Positions 5,707 to 12,523 of a stretch of 13,309 bases of DNA are shown here, piece by piece. This DNA comes from Terriglobia bacterium. GTDB taxonomy: Bacteria; Acidobacteriota; Terriglobia; UBA7540. The stretch covers positions 1 through 13,309 of the forward strand of contig JASHTZ010000026.1 in assembly GCA_030040295.1 (NCBI GenBank), written 5' to 3'. The translations under genes and the position numbers were made by a program. The notes below the pieces were generated by a model. It ran no database searches and was not told the DNA's origin. It was given only the letters and a program-made list of their open reading frames with translations. Each line of letters begins with the position of its first letter. The first letter of the stretch is position 1.

Positions 5707-6609
5707 ATGGGCTTTCTAACCTTAGGCGTGCGATGTGATATGCACGTCCATACGATCCACTCCGGGATGTGCACTCTGCCGCTGTTCAGGACGATTTGCC
5801 GCGAGTGCTACAGCGAACCGGAGGCGGTCTACCGGAAGCTGCGGCGCGGGGGAATGGACCTGGTCACCGTATCCGATCACGATTCCATTGACGCCGCGGA
5901 AGAGCTTCGCCACCACCCCGATTTCTTCATCAGCGAAGAAGTGACCTGCCGCACGCCGAGCGGCAATGAACTGCACGTGGGCGTATACGACCTGACGGAG
6001 CGGCAGCATGTGGAGATCCAGCGGCGCCGCAACGACCTTCCCCGCCTGGTGGCTTACCTGAGCGAAGAGCAGCTCTTCTACAGCGTGAATCACGCCTTCT
6101 CGGCGCTCACCGGGCGGCGCTCGTACGACGACTTGATGTGGCTGGACGGGGCATTTCCGGCCGTGGAGGTTCGCAACGGGCACATTCCAGAGCGCGCCAA
6201 CCGCCTGGCAGAGCGCATGGCGGCGCGCTCGGGAAGGGTGTGCCTGGGCGGAAGCGACTCGCACACACTGCTCTCCCTGGGAAGCGCCAGCACGAGGGTG
6301 CCGGGCGCGCGCAACAAGGCTGAATTCCTGGACGGCTTGCGGCGCGGGCGGGCGCAGGTGGAAGGAGATTCGGGGAATTTCTGGCGATTGACGCGCGACG
6401 TGTTGCAGATCGGCGCGGCGCTGATGGAAGAAAAGCCCCTCACCCGGCTGCTGGCCCCGCTGGTGTTGGCCGTGCCGGTGGTGACGATGCTCAATTACGT
6501 TTTTGAAGACCTCTTCGCAAGGCGCTGGGGAAGCCGCTGGGAACGCAGCGCGGAGGAGCGGCCGTCGGCGCGCGGAATGCGGCCGGCCCCCGGGGAGGCA
6601 GGCGCATGA
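5707..6609 (+). CDS. PHP-domain metal-dependent phosphoesterase with C-terminal membrane segment
   Basis: A 300-residue protein of the polymerase-and-histidinol-phosphatase (PHP) superfamily, which hydrolyses phosphoesters with a two- or three-metal centre. The likely metal ligands are all present: His13 and His15 in DMHVHTIHSG, Asp57-His58-Asp59 in VSDHDSID, Glu77/78, His90, His129 in SVNHAFSA, and Asp184 and His186 in GGSDSH. Unlike a plain PHP enzyme it has, after the domain, a hydrophobic stretch at about 248-266 (LLAPLVLAVPVVTMLNYVF), then a basic Arg-rich tail, so it is probably tethered to the inner membrane. ATG 5707 has no ribosome site; GTG 5728, nearer the first motif, is an alternative. 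The stop overlaps the PAP2 start by four bases. Natural substrate unknown; context points to a phosphorylated sugar, glycerol or lipid-related compound. Confidence is high for the fold and low for the reaction. Confidence 0.85.
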   Translation: MGFLTLGVRCDMHVHTIHSGMCTLPLFRTICRECYSEPEAVYRKLRRGGMDLVTVSDHDSIDAAEELRHHPDFFISEEVTCRTPSGNELHVGVYDLTERQHVEIQRRRNDLPRLVAYLSEEQLFYSVNHAFSALTGRRSYDDLMWLDGAFPAVEVRNGHIPERANRLAERMAARSGRVCLGGSDSHTLLSLGSASTRVPGARNKAEFLDGLRRGRAQVEGDSGNFWRLTRDVLQIGAALMEEKPLTRLLAPLVLAVPVVTMLNYVFEDLFARRWGSRWERSAEERPSARGMRPAPGEAGA

Positions 6610-7142
6610 CGCTGCCCGGCCACATGCTGGACTACATTTCCACGCGCGACCATCGCCTGATGCGGCGAGTACATCGCTGGCGGCCGCCCGGCTGGTTCCG
6701 ATTTTGGATGATTCTGGCCACGCGCGGCGGCGACGGCTGGCTTTGGTATGCCATCAGCGCGCTGGTGGTGGCGTTGGGCGGCGCGGACCGCTACCGGGCT
6801 GTCACTGCGGCGTGGGCGGCCTGCGGAGCGGGCGCCATTCTGTTTCTCATTCTGAAGAATTTGACGGGGCGGAAGCGGCCCAACGAGATCGAGCCGCATT
6901 GCTGGGCTACACTGCTGCCCCCGGACCAGTTCTCGTTCCCCTCGGGCCACACGATTACGGCCTTCGCCTTCACGATCGCCATGGGCAGCTTCCATCCCCA
7001 TTTGATGGGAGCACTGCTTTTTTGTGCGCTCAGCGTGGCGACATCCCGCATTGTGCTGGGAATGCATTTTCTCAGCGACGTGGTGGCAGGCGCGATGATC
7101 GGAACGGGACTGGGTTACGCCGGCTTCCGCATTTTTGCCTGA
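6606..7142 (+). CDS. PAP2-family membrane lipid phosphatase
   Basis: Integral membrane acid phosphatase of the PAP2 family, which removes phosphate from phosphatidate, phosphatidylglycerophosphate or undecaprenyl diphosphate on the periplasmic side. The 178-residue protein has the three-part signature: KNLTGRKRP (84-92, KX6RP), PSGHT with His115, and SRIVLGMHFLSD with Arg148, His154 and Asp158. Hydrophobic helices flank each motif (about 47-58, 66-84, 115-128, 134-152, 158-172). It begins inside the stop of the PHP gene (ATGA), a classic sign of translational coupling. An intrinsic terminator lies 137 bp downstream. The substrate is not readable from sequence. Together with a lipid-type glycosyltransferase and a membrane-tethered PHP enzyme, a role in glycerolipid or polyprenyl-carrier dephosphorylation is inferred. 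Confidence 0.9.
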   Translation: MTLPGHMLDYISTRDHRLMRRVHRWRPPGWFRFWMILATRGGDGWLWYAISALVVALGGADRYRAVTAAWAACGAGAILFLILKNLTGRKRPNEIEPHCWATLLPPDQFSFPSGHTITAFAFTIAMGSFHPHLMGALLFCALSVATSRIVLGMHFLSDVVAGAMIGTGLGYAGFRIFA

Positions 7143-7279
7143 TGCTCCCGGGCTGAGTTTTCCCGGGCTTGGTTTACCTGGCCGCCGAGGGTACTCCCGC
7201 CTGTGAGCTTCCCTCGGCTCAATCGATGCCCCCCCGGCGGCTGGGGCCTCCGTTAAATCTCAAATCTCAAAGTAATCAT

Positions 7280-7303
7280 CCTCCGGCAAAGCCGGAGGCT
7301 TTT
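7280..7303 (+). terminator. Intrinsic terminator after the PAP2 gene
   Basis: A perfect 8-bp GC-rich stem CCTCCGGC (7280-7287) / GCCGGAGG (7291-7298) with an AAA loop is followed by CTTTT on the plus strand. The minus strand lacks a T-run after the stem, so it works mainly for the PHP/PAP2 transcript. Confidence 0.65.
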
Positions 7304-7358
7304 GCGGTGGCTGGCATCTCAAAGGGGTCTGACCGCCACCGCCAGGAAGTAACCACTC

Positions 7359-7438
7359 ACCCTTCACCCCTTCTCCCCTCCCCCTCTTCCCTCTCCCTGG
7401 GGAGAGGGAAGAGGGGGAGGGGAGTTGGGATGAGGGGT
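7359..7438. repeat. Long GC-rich hairpin repeat of the CCCTCTCCC type
   Basis: A perfect 24-bp inverted repeat (7373-7396 with 7401-7424) surrounds a CTGG loop. After a T/T double mismatch the pairing continues outward to 7359/7438 with one further mismatch and one wobble, about 36 paired positions in total. One arm is nearly pure pyrimidine and the other pure purine. There is no T-tail, so it is not a standard terminator. Elements of CCCTCTCCC/GGGAGAGGG design occur as intergenic repeats in many GC-rich bacterial genomes (recalled, not searched). It lies in the 400-bp gap between the PAP2 gene and the convergent export operon, together with the terminator at 7280 and the hairpin at 7499. I see no gene in that gap. 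Confidence 0.75.
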
Positions 7439-7498
7439 TTCTTCGGTCCGATGAACCCCCACGTGCTGATTACCCAAACTGCTAAACTTCGGCTGCCA

Positions 7499-7515
7499 CC
7501 CCGGCGGTGCCGGGG
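7499..7515 (-). terminator. Weak hairpin at the end of the export operon
   Basis: A perfect 7-bp stem CCCCGGC/GCCGGGG with a 3-nt loop lies 27 bases past the stop of permease 2. No T-run follows on the minus strand, so it could stabilise the mRNA end or act as an inefficient terminator, but it is not a canonical one. Confidence 0.3.
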
Positions 7516-7542
7516 ATCACCCACGGATTTGAAATTTCAGAA

Positions 7543-8790
7543 TTACTCGTGGCGCAGGGCGACGATGGGGTCGAGGCGTGACGCTTTCATGGCCGGCCAC
7601 AGGCCGAAAAACAAGCCGATGCTGACCGAAGCGGTGAATCCCAGGGCGACAGACCACATGGGGACGCTGGAGGGCAGCGAGGGCATGAGGGTTCGAATCA
7701 GGAAGCTGAAAAACAACGCCAGAAGGATTCCCATCAGGCCCCCGGTGGCGGTAAGGGTCATTGCCTCCAGCAGGAATTGCCAGGTGATGTCGCTGCGGCG
7801 GGCGCCGATGGCCTTTCGCACGCCGATTTCGCGGGTGCGCTCGGTGACGGAAACCAGCATGATATTCATCACTCCAATGCCTCCTACCATCAGGCCGATG
7901 GAGGAGATCACCACACAAATCAAAACCACCATGCTCATGATGCTGCGAAACTGGTTGATGATGGATTCGGCCGTGGCGATGCCGAAGCTATTGGGGGCAG
8001 TGGGCTTGTCATTCCGCAAGCGGCGCAGCAAGGCGGTGATTTCATCCTCCGCCGCGTCCACCTTGCCGGGAAATGCCACAGCGGTGATGAGGTTTTCCTT
8101 GGAATTGGGGTAAAGCTTGTGGTAAGTGAAGTAGGGAATGTAAATCACGTTATCGTTGCTGTTATTGCCGGGGAAGGATTTGCGCTTGGCGAGCGTGCCC
8201 ACCACTTCGAACGAATGCCCGTCCACTTCAATGTCTTTGCCAATGGGGTCCTCGCCCTCGAAGAAGCGGGTGACAATGTCGGCGCCGACCACGGTGACAT
8301 CGCGGCGGTGCAAGTCATCAAGGTCGGTAAAGAAATGGCCGTCCACGAGGTCGGCGTTCACGTTGCGCATATGCTCGGGAGTGGCGCCGCGGAAGATGGT
8401 GTCAACCATTTCCAGCCCCTTGTACTTGGCCGTGGGAGGAGGACCGTCACTGAATTTCTCAACTCCAACGCTTTCAACCGACGGGCATTCTTCCTTGATC
8501 GCCATGGCTTCCTCGTAGGTCAACGGTTTGCGCAGGCGCTGCTCGCGGGTGAGGTTGAAGTTGATCCCGGGCTCAAACTTGTAGATGAAAAGCGAGCGTG
8601 TTCCGAAGCCTTGCGCGGCGTCCACCATCTGCTGGTCAAGCCCTTCGAAAATCGAGGCCACCAGGATCACCGTGAGAGTCCCGATCAGGACACCGAGGAT
8701 GGTGAGGAAGGAGCGGATTTTGTGGGTTCGCAGGGTGTCCATGGCGAGCACCAGGTTTTCACGAACGTTGTGGGGGCGATCCGCGGGCAT
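7543..8790 (-). CDS. MacB-type ABC transporter permease (permease 2)
   Basis: Inner-membrane permease of the MacB/FtsX fold, 415 residues: first transmembrane helix at about 27-48 after a basic THKIRSF segment, a large periplasmic domain (about 50-280; MacB_PCD type) and three C-terminal helices (about 285-308, 343-367, 377-400). The cytosolic coupling region VTERTREIGVRKAIGARRSDI (315-335) and the terminal LDPIVALRHE are hallmark sequences. Such permeases use a mechanotransmission cycle to push substrates from the periplasm through an adaptor and outer-membrane channel; some export peptides, toxins or macrolides. The gene starts two bases after the stop of permease 1 and so is last in the operon and probably translationally coupled to it. 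It lacks its own ATPase domain, unlike MacB proper, and must use the upstream ATPase. The periplasmic domain differs clearly from that of permease 1. Confidence 0.9.
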   Translation of the reverse strand: MPADRPHNVRENLVLAMDTLRTHKIRSFLTILGVLIGTLTVILVASIFEGLDQQMVDAAQGFGTRSLFIYKFEPGINFNLTREQRLRKPLTYEEAMAIKEECPSVESVGVEKFSDGPPPTAKYKGLEMVDTIFRGATPEHMRNVNADLVDGHFFTDLDDLHRRDVTVVGADIVTRFFEGEDPIGKDIEVDGHSFEVVGTLAKRKSFPGNNSNDNVIYIPYFTYHKLYPNSKENLITAVAFPGKVDAAEDEITALLRRLRNDKPTAPNSFGIATAESIINQFRSIMSMVVLICVVISSIGLMVGGIGVMNIMLVSVTERTREIGVRKAIGARRSDITWQFLLEAMTLTATGGLMGILLALFFSFLIRTLMPSLPSSVPMWSVALGFTASVSIGLFFGLWPAMKASRLDPIVALRHE

Positions 8791-8792
8791 GC

Positions 8793-10109
8793 TCAGTTCT
8801 CCGTGCGCAGCGCTTCAATGGGGTCGAGTTTGGCGGCTTGGCTGGCCGGATAAATTCCAAAAAAAAGTCCCACGACGGTGGAGAGCACCAGGCCCACCAG
8901 AATCGCGCTGAGGGGAATGGAGGCGTTGAAGAATCCCGGCCCAACGACCAGGTTCACGAGTTCGCTCACCATAACGGCCGCCAGCAGTCCCATTCCTCCC
9001 CCGATTCCGGCCATCACGCTGGACTCAATGACAAATTGCATGAGAATGTCTCGCCGGCGCGCGCCCAGCGATTTACGGATGCCAATCTCATGCGTGCGCT
9101 CGGTGACGCTGGCCAGCATGATGTTCATAATGACGATGCCGCCCACCACCATGAAGACGGCGACGATGCCGATGGTGACGCCGAAAACTGCGCCGGTAAT
9201 CTGATGCCAGGTTTGCATGATGGTGTCGGAGGCATTGATGCCGAACGTGTCATCCTCGAGGTAGGGAATGTGCCGCCGGGCGCGCAGCAGGGCGCGCGTT
9301 TCGTCTTCGAGCCGCATCATCTGATCCGAATCCCAGGCTTGCACGTTGACTTCCAGCGACGGGCGGGGAGAAAAGTATTTCTTGTAGGTGGTGAGGGGAA
9401 TCTGCACGAAGTTGTCCTGACTTTCGCCAAACGTGCTGCCGATCTTTTCCGCCACGCCCACCACGCGGAAGGGAATGCCGTTTACCAGGATTTCTTTATT
9501 GAGGGGATCGACGTTCGGGAAAAAAGCGGTCACCAGGTCCTGGCCGATAAAGCAAACCATGGATTCATGTTCGTAGTCCGGCTGGGTAATGTATCGCCCG
9601 CTCTCCACCTTCTGCATCCCGATGTCGATCATGTTGGGCGTGACGCCGGCAATATCCAGGAAATAGACCGTGTGGGACTGGTAGCGCGCATTGCTGTCAA
9701 TGTTTTGGATTTCCGCCTCAGCGCCGATATTGCGGTAATTCTTCAGGTTGTCGCGTAGAAACTCAAATTCCTCAATCAGAATGGGCTTGTTGCGCCTCCG
9801 GGCCTTCAGCCACGCATCATAACCCTGCGCCCACTGGTAGCGGTGGACGATGAAGACGTTTGCCCCCAGATTGGCGATGTGGTCGGCGATGTAAAGGTTC
9901 ATGCCGTTGACCAGCGACATGACGACGATGAGCGTGGTGGTGGCGATGACCACGCCGAGGAGGGTGAGAAAGGTGCGGAGCTTGTGGGCGCGCAGGGCTT
10001 CGAGCGCGATCCAGAAGGCCTCGCGGACGCTCACCCACACGCCGGATCTCGCCGCGGGGCGGATTGCCCGCGCCTGCGGAAAGGAGGCGGTTTGGTCAAG
10101 GGATGCCAT
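8793..10109 (-). CDS. MacB-type ABC transporter permease (permease 1)
   Basis: A second permease of the same fold, 438 residues. Helix 1 is at about 46-66 after AHKLRTFL, the periplasmic domain at about 68-300, and three C-terminal helices at about 308-332, 360-385 and 400-420. Coupling motif VTERTHEIGIRKSLGARRRDI (335-355); it ends in LDPIEALRTEN. The frame is open 249 bases further upstream, but that extension runs through a heptad repeat and antisense to nothing recognisable within the ATPase gene, so ATG 10109 (MASLDQ) is taken as the start. No clear ribosome site precedes it, and a GTG in SGVWVSVREAF is an alternative. It shares helix and coupling sequences with permease 2 but has diverged in the periplasmic part, which suggests a heterodimer on one ATPase rather than two homodimers (inference). 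Confidence 0.88.
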   Translation of the reverse strand: MASLDQTASFPQARAIRPAARSGVWVSVREAFWIALEALRAHKLRTFLTLLGVVIATTTLIVVMSLVNGMNLYIADHIANLGANVFIVHRYQWAQGYDAWLKARRRNKPILIEEFEFLRDNLKNYRNIGAEAEIQNIDSNARYQSHTVYFLDIAGVTPNMIDIGMQKVESGRYITQPDYEHESMVCFIGQDLVTAFFPNVDPLNKEILVNGIPFRVVGVAEKIGSTFGESQDNFVQIPLTTYKKYFSPRPSLEVNVQAWDSDQMMRLEDETRALLRARRHIPYLEDDTFGINASDTIMQTWHQITGAVFGVTIGIVAVFMVVGGIVIMNIMLASVTERTHEIGIRKSLGARRRDILMQFVIESSVMAGIGGGMGLLAAVMVSELVNLVVGPGFFNASIPLSAILVGLVLSTVVGLFFGIYPASQAAKLDPIEALRTEN

Positions 10110-10132
10110 GCGAATTGGAACTAGAAACCGGC

Positions 10133-10174
10133 TTCCAGTTCCCGATTTCCAATTTCCAGTTTCCAGTTTCCATT
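10133..10174. repeat. Six-unit heptanucleotide repeat (TTCCAGT-type)
   Basis: Six contiguous 7-bp units on the plus strand: TTCCAGT, TCCCGAT, TTCCAAT, TTCCAGT, TTCCAGT, TTCCATT. An inverted partial copy, ATTGGAA, lies at 10114-10120 and can pair with the unit at 10147-10153. The array fills most of the 67-bp gap between the ATPase stop (10177) and the permease 1 start (10109), so it is transcribed inside the operon as CTGGAAA-like repeats. Seven-base phasing is not a multiple of three and is not coding. Similar ACTGGAA heptad tracts are something I recall from acidobacterial and other GC-rich genomes. Confidence 0.8.
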
Positions 10175-10176
10175 CC

Positions 10177-10917
10177 TCACCCGATTCGCTCGTCTCGCTC
10201 AATGCGGCCGTCACGAACGTGGATGATGCGATGAGCATGTGCGGCGATGTCATGCTCGTGGGTAACCAGAAGAATGGTATTGCCTGCCTCGTGGAGGCGG
10301 CCGAAAACGCCCATGATTTCCTCGCCCGTGGCTGAATCCAGGTTTCCGGTGGGCTCATCCGCCAAAATGATGGAAGGATTATTCACTAGTGCGCGGGCGA
10401 TGGCAACGCGCTGCCGCTGGCCGCCGGAAAGCTCGTTGGGCTTGTGATTCATGCGCTCCGCCAGGTCCACTTTGCGGAGGGCGTCCTCGGCTTTTTCCAG
10501 GCGCTCCCGGGCGGGCATGCCGCTATAAATCAAGGGCAGCTCAACATTGTGCAGGGCGCTGGCGCGGGCCAACAGGTTGAAGGTTTGAAAGACGAAGCCG
10601 ATTTCTTTGTTGCGGATGTAAGCCAGCTCATCGTCGGAGAGTTCGCTTACCAGGTGGCCATTCAGCCAGTAGGCGCCCTGTGTAGGCGTATCCAGGCAGC
10701 CGATCAGGTTCATCAGCGTGGATTTTCCCGAACCGGACGGCCCCATAATGGCCACGTACTCGCCGCGATCGATGTCGAACGAAACGCCGCTGAGGGCATG
10801 AACCTGAATGGCCTCGCCCATGTCGTAGGTTTTCCACAGGTCGTCGGCCTTGATGACCACGCCATCCGGGGGCATCTGTGTTTCCGATAATGAACTTGTG
10901 CCGGTTCGTGTTCCCAT
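10177..10917 (-). CDS. ABC transporter ATPase, MacB/LolD-type
   Basis: Cytosolic ATPase subunit, 246 residues, that powers the two permeases encoded downstream. All the nucleotide-binding motifs are intact: Walker A GPSGSGKST (59-67), Q-loop Gln111 in FVFQTFNLL, signature LSGGQRQRVAIARAL (163-177), Walker B IILADEP with catalytic Glu188, D-loop GNLDSATG and switch His220 in LLVTHEHD. The FQTFNLLARASALHNVELPL and DEPTGNLDS segments are typical of the MacB/LolD/FtsE subfamily. The first 18 residues, rich in Ser and Thr, are non-conserved; Met15 is an alternative start, but upstream purine-rich AGGACAGG-like sequence favours 10917. It lies 58 bases after the adaptor gene and 67 bases before permease 1, in the same orientation; the four genes form one operon. 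Confidence 0.94.
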   Translation of the reverse strand: MGTRTGTSSLSETQMPPDGVVIKADDLWKTYDMGEAIQVHALSGVSFDIDRGEYVAIMGPSGSGKSTLMNLIGCLDTPTQGAYWLNGHLVSELSDDELAYIRNKEIGFVFQTFNLLARASALHNVELPLIYSGMPARERLEKAEDALRKVDLAERMNHKPNELSGGQRQRVAIARALVNNPSIILADEPTGNLDSATGEEIMGVFGRLHEAGNTILLVTHEHDIAAHAHRIIHVRDGRIERDERIG

Positions 10918-10975
10918 GGCCTACGCCTGTCCTTTTTCTTGCCGGGCAGTCCCTGTGCGGTGAGTCAGGTTTAAG

Positions 10976-12523
10976 TTACGACCCCGCCGTTGCCGGAGTG
11001 GCAGGCGTGTTGTCAATCTTGACCTTGGTGTCGTTCTTCAGCGTTCTCAGCACGCTAAAGCTGCCGGTAACGATCGTGTCGCCGGGTTGCAGGCCCTTGA
11101 GAATTTCGATGTCGGTAGGTCCCATGATGCCGCTTTCAACCTGAACGAATCTGGCGCGCCCATTATTCACCAGGAAGACGCCCTGCAATTCCTCCTTGCC
11201 CTTTTCCTTGTCCTTGGCGGAGGCGGTGACGGAGGCGGCGGTATTGGCCTTGCCCGTGTTATTTTCCAGCTCGCGGCGCATGCGGATGGTAACGGCCTGG
11301 ATGGGAACGGCGACGGTATTCTGGCGTGTGGCCGTGGTGATCTTGGCCGTGGCGGAAAGCCCCTGGCGCAGCCCGGGGGGCGGGTTATCCAGCACCACCA
11401 CGACTTTAAAGTCCTTGGCCTCATCGGTGCTGGTTGTCGAGCCTCCATTACTGGTTGTTCCGCTCGCGGTGCCGGTATCCCGCCCGATGGCGCTCTCACC
11501 AATTTGTGTCACGTGGCCTTTGAACGTCTGGTTGGGATAGGCGTCAATCAGCACGTCGGAGGATTGCCCGAGCTTGACACTGGGAATGTCGGTCTCGTCC
11601 ACCTGCACTTCCACGGTCATAATGGAGAGGTTGGAAATCTGGTAAAGCAGGCTGCCTGCCGTGTTCTGAACGCCGGGCACAACATTTTCGCCCAGATGGA
11701 CAGGAAGGTCGGTCACAATTCCGTCGAGCGGCGCGGAATAAATCGTCTGATCGAGTTGGTTTTGGTAGCTCAGCAGTTGCGCTTTGTTCTGGCCCACCTT
11801 GGCGCGCGCCGAGTCGCGGTTGGAAAGCGCCTGCTGGTACTGAGCCTTCGCCTGGACCAACTGCGCCTGGGAGGAGTCCTTGCTCGTCTGGGCGACGCGG
11901 TAGTCGCTGAGGCGCTGGTCGAAATCCTGCTGGGAAAGAAGTTGATCCTTAAAGAGCTCCTGGCCGCGCTTATAATTATCGGTGGCCTGATTGAGTTTAG
12001 CGACCGCCTGAGCAAGATTCGCCGTTGCCGTATCAAGGGCTGCCTTGGCCGAGTTGACGTTCGCGTCCTGCGCCGCCAGATCCGCCTCAGATGTCGTGAC
12101 GGCCGCCTGCTGGGCTTCCACGCCCGCTTCTTGCTGCACGTCCTCGGTGCGCATCAGGAGTTCGCCCTTGGTGACGTGGTCGCCTTCCTTAACTAGAATT
12201 TCGGTGATCTTGCCGAAAGAATTGGCATTCACATTAGCCTGATTTTGCTCGACGGGTTTGACCTCACCGTTGGCGGTCACGATCTGGGTCAAATCCTCGC
12301 GCGTCACCTTGCCCGTTTGGACAGTCACCACGCCGCGCTTGCTCCAAACCACCCCGCCGATCGCCAGGCAGAGAAAAGCCACGATGCCCACCACGGCGAA
12401 TGTGACCTTCTTCCACTTTTTCATTCCCGTTCCATTCCGATGCCGGGTTGGACCGTGGGGCGGCTGCTCTGCCCACGTTTGGCCATTGGTCTTTCCCAGC
12501 TCCAACTCTTTAATTTCCGCCAT
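10976..12523 (-). CDS. MacA/HlyD-type periplasmic adaptor (membrane fusion protein)
   Basis: First gene of the export operon: a 515-residue adaptor that links the inner-membrane ABC machine to an outer-membrane channel. Order of parts: a 33-residue polar cytosolic N-terminus, one membrane helix (about 40-59) after MKKWKKV, first half of the lipoyl domain (about 97-127, ILVKEGDHVTKGELLM), a long Ala/Gln-rich coiled-coil hairpin (about 128-258), second lipoyl half (TIYSAPLDGIVTDL, 260-273), beta-barrel and a C-terminal membrane-proximal domain. Two low-complexity inserts stand out: a Gly/Ser/Thr run at 348-366 and an Asn/Thr/Ala/Lys run at 421-446. It is somewhat long for the family (about 370-450). 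The start at 12523 has GAGGAG six bases upstream, a strong site, so the N-terminal extension is probably real; Met34 is the alternative. The helix looks like an uncleaved anchor rather than a lipoprotein signal: no lipobox Cys. No TolC-type gene is in the window. Confidence 0.92.
   Translation of the reverse strand: MAEIKELELGKTNGQTWAEQPPHGPTRHRNGTGMKKWKKVTFAVVGIVAFLCLAIGGVVWSKRGVVTVQTGKVTREDLTQIVTANGEVKPVEQNQANVNANSFGKITEILVKEGDHVTKGELLMRTEDVQQEAGVEAQQAAVTTSEADLAAQDANVNSAKAALDTATANLAQAVAKLNQATDNYKRGQELFKDQLLSQQDFDQRLSDYRVAQTSKDSSQAQLVQAKAQYQQALSNRDSARAKVGQNKAQLLSYQNQLDQTIYSAPLDGIVTDLPVHLGENVVPGVQNTAGSLLYQISNLSIMTVEVQVDETDIPSVKLGQSSDVLIDAYPNQTFKGHVTQIGESAIGRDTGTASGTTSNGGSTTSTDEAKDFKVVVVLDNPPPGLRQGLSATAKITTATRQNTVAVPIQAVTIRMRRELENNTGKANTAASVTASAKDKEKGKEELQGVFLVNNGRARFVQVESGIMGPTDIEILKGLQPGDTIVTGSFSVLRTLKNDTKVKIDNTPATPATAGS

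Noticed and set aside
7142..7175. CCCGGG pair after the PAP2 stop as a terminator
   Set aside because: Only six paired bases, each half is itself palindromic, and no proper T-run follows; the hairpin at 7280-7303 is a much better terminator.
7777..8853. 358-codon plus-strand frame across permease 2
   Set aside because: His/Asp/Gly-rich antisense product with no family features; the minus strand encodes a typical MacB-fold permease.
8793..10358. A 521-residue version of permease 1 starting at 10358
   Set aside because: The extra 83 residues lie antiparallel-frame within the ATPase coding end and through the heptad repeat, with no domain similarity. The family's N-terminal helix follows MASLDQ closely, so the start at 10109 is preferred.
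11087..12196. 369-codon plus-strand frame opposite the adaptor
   Set aside because: Antisense shadow; the adaptor's lipoyl and coiled-coil parts are clear on the minus strand.
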